Shown here: in pieces, positions 26,411 to 34,778 of the stretch | How the letters are laid out: the number at the start of each line of letters is the position of its first letter | How positions within the stretch are numbered: position 1 is the first letter of the stretch | Origin: Salinispira pacifica | GTDB lineage: Bacteria; Spirochaetota; Spirochaetia; DSM-27196; Salinispiraceae | Assembly (NCBI RefSeq): GCF_000507245.1 | Contig: NC_023035.1 | Location: 1,775,501-1,839,500, forward strand | Reading direction: 5' to 3' | Length of the DNA: 64,000 bases | Position numbers and translations under genes: made by a program | Notes under the pieces: generated by a model | The model's database searches: none | Told to the model about the DNA's origin: nothing | What the model saw: only the letters and a program-made list of their open reading frames with translations

Positions 26411-28540
26411 ATGCACCCGAAACATCAAGGGCGTACAACTGCAGCAGTCTGGAAGGCATCGGCCTTCAGAATAGTGCTGCTGAGCATAATGGCAGCCGCA
26501 TTGGTTTCATGCAGCAATGTGGTAATGAATCAGGACGGCAGCAGTGCCGCCGCTGAACTGGAAGCTCTCAGCAGAAGTGCGGGAACCGGAGAGCTTCCGG
26601 AAATTCCCTCATACCAGGTGAACCCCACCATTTATCAGGCGTTTTACTGGGATGCGTATCCCGGACTGTGGACGCAGCTTGAGGATATTGCAGCACCTCT
26701 GGCAGAAGCGGGGATAACCGATATGTGGCTCCCCCCTGCAGCCAAAGGATTCTCGGGTACCTACAGCGTGGGCTACGATGTATACGATTTCTGGGACCTG
26801 GGTGAATTTGATCAGAAAGGCACCGTTCCCACACGATACGGAACCAGAAGCGAACTGGATGCCGCATTGCAGGCTCTTGACAATATGGGAATCGACGCCT
26901 ATTTCGATGTTGTATTCAATCACCGCATGGGTGCGGACCGGCAGCAGTACATCGACGGAATGGGCAACGTCTGGACCGATTTCGACCTGAACGGCCGGGA
27001 CGTGTACTACACCCCTGAAGCCTGGGGAGGCCTGTACCACGATTTCGACTGGGACTGGACCGCCTTCAACGGCATAGACGGACAGCTGTTCCCCGGCAAG
27101 TACTGGGGCAATAACTATCACTGGCCGTACCTGATGGGAAATGACGTTGACCACAACCGGCCTGAAATTGTTGATGAAATGAAAGCCTGGGGCGAGTGGA
27201 TTATTGAAGATGTGGGCTTCGACGGTTTCCGAATGGATGCGGTGGCCCATGTTGACAGCGATTTTACCCGGGACTGGGTGAACCATGTGCAGGCGGTTAC
27301 CGACAAGGATGTGTTTTTTGTTGGAGAAGCATGGGTAGGCGATGTGGGCGGATACCTGGATCATGTGGGAACCGGTCATCTCAGTGCCTTTGACTTTGCT
27401 CTCCGGGAAGATTTTGTGAGTCTCAGCAGCGGAAATAAAGATATGCGCTGGTGGGGCGGCTTGGTGAACAGCGACAAGGGATCACAGGCAGTAACCTTTG
27501 TTGATAATCACGACACCAGCCGTGAAGGCAACCCCTACGGTAACCCTCAGGTTATCAACTATAAAAACCAGGCCTATGCATACATTCTCATGAAAGAGCA
27601 GGGCGTACCCACAGTATTTGCCCGAGATTATGAAGAGTTCGGCATGGCGCCCACCCTGGACACCCTCATCGAAGCCCGCCGGTATTTTGCCTACGGAGCA
27701 GGTCATGAGCAGAGTGCGAACACCGAAGCGGTGTACACATACGTCCGGGAAGGCCTGGATTCAGTACCGGGAACCGGTCTGGTAATGCTGATCTCCGGCC
27801 GGGACTGGGGGATTCAGGAAACTTTTTCCATCAACTCCCATCAGCCCAACACTGAGTTCTACGACTACACCGGCAATGTGGGCGGAACCGTTGTGACCGA
27901 TGCCTCGGGCTATGGAAATTTTCCGGTGAGTATCAGCGAAAGCAGCGGATGGTCCATCTGGGTACCGGTTGCAGACCAGGAACCTCCTGCCCCTGCAGGA
28001 TGGAGTCAGGCCTATTTCCGGGGAACACCCAATTCCTGGAGCACCTCGCAGATGGTGAAGGATGCCGACACCGGCCTGTGGGAATTTACTGCGGTATTCG
28101 GCAGTGATAATCCCCGGTTCAAGATCGACCGTTACGGCGATTGGACTGAAAGCTATCCCCAGCAGGATTACCTGATAACAGACGGATCCGGGGAGTACCT
28201 CATCAGCTTCGATGATGACGGAAAAGAAATTACCGCAGAAAAAATCGATGACGGGGGCACGGGAAGCGTAACCATTCACTACGCGGAATACGAGTATGCT
28301 TCTGAGTACATCATCCATCCATGGGACGGACTGAGCGGAAATATCAGCATGAGCTACGACGGCTTCTATAACGACCGTCACTGGTGGAGTGCAACCCTTG
28401 AGAATGCTCCTGCAAGCTTCATGTTCTGTTTCACCAACAGCAACGGCAGCTGGGACGGAGTGAACCGTGAATACGGCGGACAGTCCGGCGACATCTATGT
28501 TCTCCCCGGTGAATCACAGCTCTATGAACTCAGGCCCTAG
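26411..28540 (+). CDS. Alpha-amylase lipoprotein (GH13) with starch-binding modules
   Basis: A 709-residue lipoprotein amylase that should cut starch outside or at the cell surface. The lipobox is LVSC with C34. The GH13 barrel covers about residues 65-440: VVFNHRMG, DGFRMDAVAH with the nucleophile D276, FFVGEAWVG with the acid E306, FVDNHDTS with D368. A beta-sandwich C domain follows (about 440-525). Residues 530-610 (FRGTPNSWSTSQM) and 630-705 (VTIHYAEY, NDRHWWSATL) look like two carbohydrate-binding modules of the CBM25/26 or SusE kind. GGAGGAG precedes the ATG. A sugar porter gene follows. Confidence 0.93.
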   Translation: MHPKHQGRTTAAVWKASAFRIVLLSIMAAALVSCSNVVMNQDGSSAAAELEALSRSAGTGELPEIPSYQVNPTIYQAFYWDAYPGLWTQLEDIAAPLAEAGITDMWLPPAAKGFSGTYSVGYDVYDFWDLGEFDQKGTVPTRYGTRSELDAALQALDNMGIDAYFDVVFNHRMGADRQQYIDGMGNVWTDFDLNGRDVYYTPEAWGGLYHDFDWDWTAFNGIDGQLFPGKYWGNNYHWPYLMGNDVDHNRPEIVDEMKAWGEWIIEDVGFDGFRMDAVAHVDSDFTRDWVNHVQAVTDKDVFFVGEAWVGDVGGYLDHVGTGHLSAFDFALREDFVSLSSGNKDMRWWGGLVNSDKGSQAVTFVDNHDTSREGNPYGNPQVINYKNQAYAYILMKEQGVPTVFARDYEEFGMAPTLDTLIEARRYFAYGAGHEQSANTEAVYTYVREGLDSVPGTGLVMLISGRDWGIQETFSINSHQPNTEFYDYTGNVGGTVVTDASGYGNFPVSISESSGWSIWVPVADQEPPAPAGWSQAYFRGTPNSWSTSQMVKDADTGLWEFTAVFGSDNPRFKIDRYGDWTESYPQQDYLITDGSGEYLISFDDDGKEITAEKIDDGGTGSVTIHYAEYEYASEYIIHPWDGLSGNISMSYDGFYNDRHWWSATLENAPASFMFCFTNSNGSWDGVNREYGGQSGDIYVLPGESQLYELRP

Positions 28541-28653
28541 CAATACCTCCTGCCCCGGACCGGGCCGCTGATCAAATGCCCGCATGGAGCAATACGGCCC
28601 GGGGTGCAGAAGGTGTGCTATAGGCATACAGTACAAAAGCAGTACAAAAACAG

Positions 28654-28686
28654 GGACGTCCGGCCAATCGCCGGGCGTCTTTTTTG
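28654..28686 (+). terminator. Rho-independent terminator after the amylase gene
   Basis: Imperfect stem GACGTCCGG with CCGGGCGTC followed by TTTTTT. It separates the amylase from the transporter gene, so the two probably have separate promoters. Confidence 0.75.
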
Positions 28687-28766
28687 TGGCGAAATCGGAA
28701 AAACCGGGGTAAAGTCGTAGCTGCGGCTTCGGTCCGACGCATGAGCATCATGAGGGAGAGCAGGGT

Positions 28767-30176
28767 ATGAATTCAAACCTGAACAGGTTCACCTACGGTC
28801 TGGGCACCATCGGCAGGGACATGGTCTATTCCCTGGTAAGCATGTATCTGATTTTTTATCTCTCGGATATTCTTCAGCTGAGCAATCTTGCCCTGGGGTG
28901 GATTACCACCATCATTGTGGGAGCCCGCATTTTTGATGCCATGAACGATCCGGTAATGGGGATTATCGTGGATAACACCCGCACACGCTGGGGGAAATTC
29001 AAACCCTGGATCAGTTTCGGGGCGGTCAGCTCGGCGGTGTTCACCGTGCTGCTTTTCACCGACTTCGGACTGCGGGGGACGGCGTATACCATCTCCTTTG
29101 CGGTTATTTACCTCTTCTGGGGAATTACCTATACGGCGAATGATATCTCCTACTGGTCCATGCTGCCGTCTCTTTCGGTGAGCCAGAATGAGCGGGAGAA
29201 ACTCGGGGCGTTCGCCCGGATATGCGCGAACCTGGGACTGTTTGCAGTGGTGGTTGGAATCGTCCCGGTAACCACCGCCCTGGGAGAGAGCCTGGGAAGC
29301 ATGAAGCAGGCGTATTTCGTCTTTGCACTGATTGTAGCGGGAATTCTGATCGCCGGTCAGAGTATTACCGTGTTTGGGGTCCGGGAACCCCGCTCCATGT
29401 TTCAGAATTATCAGCATACCACCCTGAAGGGGCTGCTTGAAGCGATTTTCAAAAATGATCAGCTTCTGTTTACCGCCGTCTCCTACTCACTGTTTATGAT
29501 AGGCTATGTGACCACCACCAGCTTCGGCCTCTACTTTTTCAAGTACGCCTACGGCAATGAGAGCATGTACTCCATATTTGCCCTGGTGCTGGGTGTGAGT
29601 CAGATCAGCGCCCTGCTGATCTTTCCCCTGATCAGTAAGCGCATACCGCGGCGGCGGTTTTACAGCATCGCAACGGTTCTGGTGCTCCTGGGCTATGTGG
29701 TGTTTTTCTTCGCTCCCATGAATATGATTTATATCGGGACTGCCGGTATTCTCCTGTTTGTTGGGCAGGCGTTTATTCAGCTTCTCATGCTGCTGTTTCT
29801 TTCGGATACCATCGAGTACGGTCAGCGGAAACTTGGGCGGCGGAATGAAAGTGTCACCTTTGCACTCCAGCCCTTCATCAACAAGATAGGGGGCGCAGCA
29901 GCCTCGGGAGTGGTGGGGGCCACCATTATAATTTCCGGGATTAACGACGCGGAAACTGCCGCAGATGTGAGTGCACAGGGTCTGATGATGATGAAGGTTG
30001 CCATGATGGTTCTCCCGCTGATTCTCATCGTCGCCGGCTACATTATCTATCTGAAAAAGTACAAGATCAGCGAGGAATACTACGCAGAGATCATCAACGA
30101 CCTGGAACAGCGCGGCGACCTGAACCTGGATGCCGGGGATGAAAACCAGCGTCCCGACAGCGACATCCCCGAATAG
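28767..30176 (+). CDS. GPH-family sugar:cation symporter
   Basis: A 469-residue membrane protein with about 12 hydrophobic segments. Hallmarks of the glycoside-pentoside-hexuronide family are NDPVMGIIVDNTRTRWGKFKPW near residues 60-81 (read in two parts) and the middle loop before segment 7. It should import a di- or oligosaccharide with Na+ or H+. Its place behind an alpha-amylase suggests maltose or maltodextrin, which is inference. The last 40 residues are acidic and cytoplasmic. A GGGAGAGCAGGG site precedes the ATG. Confidence 0.88.
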   Translation: MNSNLNRFTYGLGTIGRDMVYSLVSMYLIFYLSDILQLSNLALGWITTIIVGARIFDAMNDPVMGIIVDNTRTRWGKFKPWISFGAVSSAVFTVLLFTDFGLRGTAYTISFAVIYLFWGITYTANDISYWSMLPSLSVSQNEREKLGAFARICANLGLFAVVVGIVPVTTALGESLGSMKQAYFVFALIVAGILIAGQSITVFGVREPRSMFQNYQHTTLKGLLEAIFKNDQLLFTAVSYSLFMIGYVTTTSFGLYFFKYAYGNESMYSIFALVLGVSQISALLIFPLISKRIPRRRFYSIATVLVLLGYVVFFFAPMNMIYIGTAGILLFVGQAFIQLLMLLFLSDTIEYGQRKLGRRNESVTFALQPFINKIGGAAASGVVGATIIISGINDAETAADVSAQGLMMMKVAMMVLPLILIVAGYIIYLKKYKISEEYYAEIINDLEQRGDLNLDAGDENQRPDSDIPE

Positions 30177-30276
30177 CCGGGGCTGTGAATATCGCCTCTG
30201 TGTGCAGGGGTGCTTGTTTATCCACTGCCATCGGTAGCGGCCTGAAAGGCAAAAAATCTGAAAACAGCAGCTTTAC

Positions 30277-30300
30277 ACAAGCTTTGGTGCACTGTAAAAA
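30277..30300 (+). repeat. Solo end of the insertion sequence
   Basis: ACAAGCTTTGGTGCACT (30277-30293) equals the outer 17 bp of the insertion sequence ends at 19 and 20.5 kb, and the following GTAAAAAAC resembles the DNA just outside the left end. No transposase is near. It may be a relic of excision or a small related repeat. Confidence 0.75.
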
Positions 30301-30338
30301 ACATAGACGATTTTCGTGACAGTTTGTATACTTAGAGT

Positions 30339-30524
30339 ATGAGTTCGATATCAAACATTCAGGAAATGAGCACCGCCATGAGCAACCAGCAGGTACGCCA
30401 GGAAGCTGCGGTGAATATTCTCGACAGCTCACTGGATACCGCCCAGGCCCAGGCCGATCAGTTGATACAGATGATGGAGTTCAAGGATCCCATGGTGGGA
30501 AATCTTGTGGATGTGAAGGCATAG
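30339..30524 (+). CDS. YjfB-type putative motility protein
   Basis: A 61-residue soluble, helical protein. The pattern (a short N-terminal helix ending in SNQQVRQEAAVNILDSSLDTAQ, then a second helix with QMM) fits the YjfB family, small proteins under flagellar control in Bacillus and found in spirochaetes. Function is unproven. It is a lone gene; TTAGAG lies just before the ATG. The frame is supported mainly by this similarity, since it is short. Confidence 0.7.
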   Translation: MSSISNIQEMSTAMSNQQVRQEAAVNILDSSLDTAQAQADQLIQMMEFKDPMVGNLVDVKA

Positions 30525-30612
30525 ATCTTCGTCCACCCCTTCTTTCATCTTACCGGCACACATCTTCTCATACTTCAACACAATAATGTAAAATTCAGCA
30601 TCACTGCGGCTC

Positions 30613-31971
30613 TCACCCCTGTGCCATGGCCGAATCCGGCGCGGTTCGGGGCACAACGTCCCCGGGTACATTCCATCCCTGTTCGGCAACCCATTTACGG
30701 TAGCTGCCCTGGGGATCGTAAGCGGCGGCTTGTTTGGGGATATTAAAATGGCGCACAGGCCGGGAATCTGCACCAACTCCGGCGATGTATGCCCAGTTTC
30801 CCCAGTTTGAAAGAGGATGATAATCCAACAACAGGTACTCGAACCACCAGGCTCCCCACCACCAGGGGCAGTTCAGGTCGTGGATCAAGTAGCTGGCTGC
30901 ACATTGCCGTGCCCGGTTGCTGGATTCAGCGGTTGCATAAAGTTCCCGCATGATTGCATCTATGAAATCCTGACCGGTGGTTCCCCGTACCCAGCTGCGG
31001 AACCTGTGCCAGATATCTTTATCGCTTCTCCAGCTCTCCTGCAGACCCGGGCTTTGTATCATTTTAAAGCCCCTGGGGGTAAACATCAGATCTCCCACAG
31101 AACGGAAGAGGTAGTAGTAAAAGTCCCGCCATAATAATTCAAAAATGAGCCAGTAGGTGGATTCATTTGCCACCCGCTGCTGCTCATATTCCCGTATACT
31201 TCGTCCCACATCATGGGCGTGCAGCGCGTCCACTGCAAGCCATTTGGATAGACGGCTGGAGTAATTTCCCGGCCCCAGCCCGTTGCGGGTCTCCTTGTAA
31301 CGGGAAATTGCATCGCTTTCAAACAAAAAAAACTTCAGGCGATCGGCCGCCGGTCCGTCCATATGGAGGTCAGGAGCTGATCCCTGCGCAAATCGGTATT
31401 CGTCATAGCTTCGTTTTTCGATTCGTCTCCGGAATGCCGAGAAAGTTCCGGGCATGTCCCGGATATAAAATGGCAGCTCGTCCGGATCAATGAGGGTATT
31501 CGGGGGGAGAATGAGAATCTCGGGAGGTTGTGCCAGCCGGGAAGTCTCGGCGCGGATCCGGGTCAGATCGTCCCGTTCTTCGCTGCCCTTGGGCGAAGGA
31601 ATGCAGAGAAGGGAAGGAAGCTCCGCCGCATCCAGTTTTTGCAGATATTCAACGAGGGATGCATGGGTTCTGATGAGTTGTAATCCTGCAGACATGTACT
31701 GCCGTTCCAGAGTATGGATAACTTCAGAATAAAACCGCTGCCGCCCTGCGGATACCCGGGGAATTCCCAGGGGTGAAACATGCTGTGAACCGCTGCGGTG
31801 GATGGAATCCGCAGTTATCAGACCCGCAATCTCTATTTCCTCGGCGCTGTCCGATGTTTTTCCGCCGGCATGTTCCAGGTGCGAACGGATATGGGGGAGA
31901 ACCGTATGTAGATCAAACGACATCATATGCCATATAAGGCAGTCGGCCCTCAGATTTTTTATGGGTGTCAT
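30613..31971 (-). CDS. Cryptochrome DASH-type photolyase
   Basis: A 452-residue flavoprotein of the photolyase family. The FAD-binding C-terminal domain is well kept: RLSKWLAVDALHAHDVGRSI, ELLWRDFYYYLF, and the DASH-like end NWGNWAYIAGVGADSR followed by FNIPKQAAAYDPQG. The N-terminal antenna domain is divergent. DASH proteins repair UV lesions, best on single-stranded DNA, using blue light, and some act as light sensors. It overlaps the upstream photolyase gene by 4 bases (ATGA) and so is made from the same message. Confidence 0.88.
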   Translation of the reverse strand: MTPIKNLRADCLIWHMMSFDLHTVLPHIRSHLEHAGGKTSDSAEEIEIAGLITADSIHRSGSQHVSPLGIPRVSAGRQRFYSEVIHTLERQYMSAGLQLIRTHASLVEYLQKLDAAELPSLLCIPSPKGSEERDDLTRIRAETSRLAQPPEILILPPNTLIDPDELPFYIRDMPGTFSAFRRRIEKRSYDEYRFAQGSAPDLHMDGPAADRLKFFLFESDAISRYKETRNGLGPGNYSSRLSKWLAVDALHAHDVGRSIREYEQQRVANESTYWLIFELLWRDFYYYLFRSVGDLMFTPRGFKMIQSPGLQESWRSDKDIWHRFRSWVRGTTGQDFIDAIMRELYATAESSNRARQCAASYLIHDLNCPWWWGAWWFEYLLLDYHPLSNWGNWAYIAGVGADSRPVRHFNIPKQAAAYDPQGSYRKWVAEQGWNVPGDVVPRTAPDSAMAQG

Positions 31972-33683
31972 GGTCGTTTCCTTCTATTTCCAAGCCGTGA
32001 TCCATGCTTCTTCAGCACCCGCTCTGCTTCCATTTTCGCAGCGTCTGATTTCTTAATTGTGAAGTATTCCTTCTTATAAATTCCGCTCTCAGTTTTGTAT
32101 TCTACTCCGGAGGTCGAATAACCTGAAATCTGCAGCTCCGGCAGAGCATGAATCTCTTCCGGATACGCAGTTTGCAGTTCAGGGATTTCAGCCTGTACGA
32201 ATTCGCATTCTGGATCGTGATCAGCCAGCTGCTTTGTGGGATTATACACCCGGAGAGTATTGATCCCTGTGAGTCCCGCTTGCATCTGAAGCTGACTGAT
32301 GTGTATGCCCGGAACATAATCCGCCATCATTTGCGCCATCGGGTACATGACCAGCCTCCAGGGAAGGTGGAGAACGTGAATTGCGAAGCTGGTAATCATT
32401 GCCCGTGCACGGAAACTCAGATAGCCGCTGCGCCGAAAATGCCTGATGCTGGCATCCACGTAGGGATATCCGGTGCTCCCAAGCACCCATGCCCAAAACC
32501 GTCTTTGCCAGTCCTGGGGAAGGGAGAATCCCGTATACGCTCTATTGAGAGGATGAAGCTCAATTTCCGGCTCATCCTCCAACCGTTGAGAAAAATGGTC
32601 GTGCCAGTGAAGGCGTTTCATAAATGATTGAAGGCTTTTCCCCCATGGAGGTGACGGAGAATTTCGCAGTTCACTCTGGCGGCTTTGGGTTCGCTGTATG
32701 GCTCTTCGCATGCTCATTGTCCCCCAGGCCAGGTGAACTGAGAACCTGCTGCAGGCGTCCGGAGCGCTGTTCATTGAGCTCATTCCGCCGGAATACCCAA
32801 CCCCGCGATGGAACAGAAAACTTTCAATTGTTTCTTCGGCAGCTTTCTCGCTGCATAATTGAAATGAGTGTTCATTCAGAGCTACGCGTTCACCCGGCGG
32901 TTTGAGGCTCTCTACCAAAACGGCTGTCTCATTATCAGGGAAGAAGCGAGGAATATCTCTTTGAAGTGAATCGGTAAGCTGAGAAGCATAGTTTTCTGAG
33001 GCGGGATCCGGAGCAAGAGGGATTATATCTGATACAAGCAGTCCGGAATGATAGTGAACATCTTTCATTTTCATTTCAAGGATGCTCAAAAGTCTCTTTT
33101 GCACATCTGCCTGACCTGAGCTCTGAATGGTATTCGAACTCATTGCGTCGTCCCCGGGGTGAACCAGGCTGTCCGGAGTGTTGAACACGGTACCATTCAT
33201 TCTTTCCCGAAAAATACTTATCCGCTTTTCCCGGTCAGATAACCCTCGAATAACTCCGTTACGATATTCTTCTGTCCAGGAAATCCCGTATTTCTGAAAC
33301 AAAACCTTTAACGCTCTGTCCCGTTTATAGCCTGCAGCAGTTCCTGTTTCCTGGTGGGAATGAACGGAAATCACATTCAGGCCTGTAGCGTGCAGGTTTT
33401 CCAGCACATTGGAAAACTCCGATTGACTGTACAGAAGGGGAATATTCAGTCTGTCTAATCGATTCTTTACATCTGTAAGTGCCGGATCAATCATCCGGGC
33501 ATGGTGAAGGCTGGTCTCAGGATGATTTTTCACCGCATCATCCAGTAGGTAGAGGGCAGCAATTGCACCCTCAGTTTCCCGGGCCCGTTCAAGAGCGCTA
33601 TTCAATGCCGCATTATCTGCAATGCGAATATCCCTCTTAATCCACCATATATGGAGGGGAATCTGCGTATTGTTTCGATCCAT
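31968..33683 (-). CDS. Photolyase/cryptochrome family protein
   Basis: A 571-residue protein. The antenna domain starts IPLHIWWIKRDIRIADN (residues 8-24), and the FAD domain holds WHDHFSQRLEDEPE, GYPYVDASIRHFRRSGYLSF, RAMITSFAIHVLHLPW and the end IHISQLQMQAG with RVYNPTKQLADHDPE. This resembles the two-gene cyanobacterial and haloarchaeal branch rather than classical CPD photolyase PhrB. It probably uses light to repair DNA, though a sensor role is possible. An approximately 40-residue C-terminal basic extension follows. First gene of a two-gene unit. Confidence 0.85.
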   Translation of the reverse strand: MDRNNTQIPLHIWWIKRDIRIADNAALNSALERARETEGAIAALYLLDDAVKNHPETSLHHARMIDPALTDVKNRLDRLNIPLLYSQSEFSNVLENLHATGLNVISVHSHQETGTAAGYKRDRALKVLFQKYGISWTEEYRNGVIRGLSDREKRISIFRERMNGTVFNTPDSLVHPGDDAMSSNTIQSSGQADVQKRLLSILEMKMKDVHYHSGLLVSDIIPLAPDPASENYASQLTDSLQRDIPRFFPDNETAVLVESLKPPGERVALNEHSFQLCSEKAAEETIESFLFHRGVGYSGGMSSMNSAPDACSRFSVHLAWGTMSMRRAIQRTQSRQSELRNSPSPPWGKSLQSFMKRLHWHDHFSQRLEDEPEIELHPLNRAYTGFSLPQDWQRRFWAWVLGSTGYPYVDASIRHFRRSGYLSFRARAMITSFAIHVLHLPWRLVMYPMAQMMADYVPGIHISQLQMQAGLTGINTLRVYNPTKQLADHDPECEFVQAEIPELQTAYPEEIHALPELQISGYSTSGVEYKTESGIYKKEYFTIKKSDAAKMEAERVLKKHGSRLGNRRKRP

Positions 33684-33774
33684 TCATCAAACATACTGAT
33701 TTGAGAACCCGTCGTCATGTATTGTCGGACCGCAGCAGTTACACCATTTCGCTCTTTTGCAGGATGTTTGAGCT

Positions 33775-33814
33775 TTTCTATTGAGTCTTAAAAATTTCTA
33801 TTGAGTCGTAAAAA
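33775..33814. repeat. Tandem 20-bp repeat before the binding-protein/kinase operon
   Basis: Two head-to-tail copies of TTTCTATTGAGTCNTAAAAA (33775-33794 and 33795-33814) differing at one base. They lie between the divergent photolyase and binding-protein genes and could bind a regulator. Confidence 0.8.
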
Positions 33815-33880
33815 ACTGTGTTTCCATGCAAAACACAGGCGGTTGTATTATTATCTAAAAGGTCATACATAACATTATTC

Positions 33881-34774
33881 ATGAAGAACGGTAGTACTAT
33901 GTACGGTGCATATACGATGTCTCCTATTGTAAAAATCATCTCATATTTTATTATTGCCCTGTGGCTTGGCAGCAGCTTTGCTGCGCACAGTCAAGCTGAT
34001 TCACTGCAGCAGGCCGGTATAGGTACCAAGGACGCACCCCTTCAAATTCAACTTGTAGAATACGATAACGGAGGCCACCGGTATTTTCATGAATTGATAT
34101 CCCGATCCCTGGAGCACATTGGAGTCTCCAGCGTTATCAGGACGCTTCCTCAGATGCCGCAGCCCAGATTGGAACGGATGCTGGAAAGCGGTGCCGTCAC
34201 GGTTCATTGGTTCTTCCCGAATGCTGAACGTGAGAGCAGGTATCTCAAAATTCCTGTTGATATTACCGGGGGCTTAGCGGGCAGGAGGGTGTTTTTCATC
34301 CCTTCGGGTACACAGCATTTGTTTGACAATATACGAAACCTGGAAGATTTCCGTTCCCGGAATCTGGTTGGAGGTTTTGGCGCCGGCTGGTATGATATTG
34401 AGGTCTGGCGTCAGAATACCCTTGAGTTCAGGGTAATCCCCGGAGACCCCCTGGATATTTTTAGAATGCTGGAATCCGGAAACAGGGGTATCGATTATTT
34501 CAGCAGAAGTGTTCTGGAAATTATTGCTGAGATCCCCCGGTATCCGGGATTGGAGATTGAACAACATCTTCTGTTTTCATACCCAAGGGATTTCATGTTT
34601 TTTGTTTCGGCAAATGAACCGTTAGTCCATGAAGTATTATCTTTTGCTTTGTCAAGCGCACAGGAAGACGGAATACTGGAAGAGATCAGATCGGTTTATT
34701 TGCCTCCTGTATATCAGATTCTGAATCTTGATGACCGGGTGAATATACAACTGGATCTTCCCCCTGAGGGATAA
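33881..34774 (+). CDS. Periplasmic solute-binding-like protein paired with a sensor kinase
   Basis: A protein of 297 residues from ATG 33881 (the frame opens at GTG 33818; ATGs at 33899 and 33917 are also possible and none has a good ribosome site). A signal peptide ISYFIIALWLGSSFAAHSQA is followed by a type-3 binding-protein-like domain: IQLVEYDNGGHRYFHELISRSL, then paired lobes with FFIPSGTQHLF and RFMLESG-like IFRMLESGNRGIDYF. It is shorter and more divergent than amino-acid binding proteins and no transporter gene is near. Four bases separate it from the kinase gene, so it may sense a ligand for that kinase. Confidence 0.7.
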   Translation: MKNGSTMYGAYTMSPIVKIISYFIIALWLGSSFAAHSQADSLQQAGIGTKDAPLQIQLVEYDNGGHRYFHELISRSLEHIGVSSVIRTLPQMPQPRLERMLESGAVTVHWFFPNAERESRYLKIPVDITGGLAGRRVFFIPSGTQHLFDNIRNLEDFRSRNLVGGFGAGWYDIEVWRQNTLEFRVIPGDPLDIFRMLESGNRGIDYFSRSVLEIIAEIPRYPGLEIEQHLLFSYPRDFMFFVSANEPLVHEVLSFALSSAQEDGILEEIRSVYLPPVYQILNLDDRVNIQLDLPPEG

Positions 34775-34778
34775 TGAA

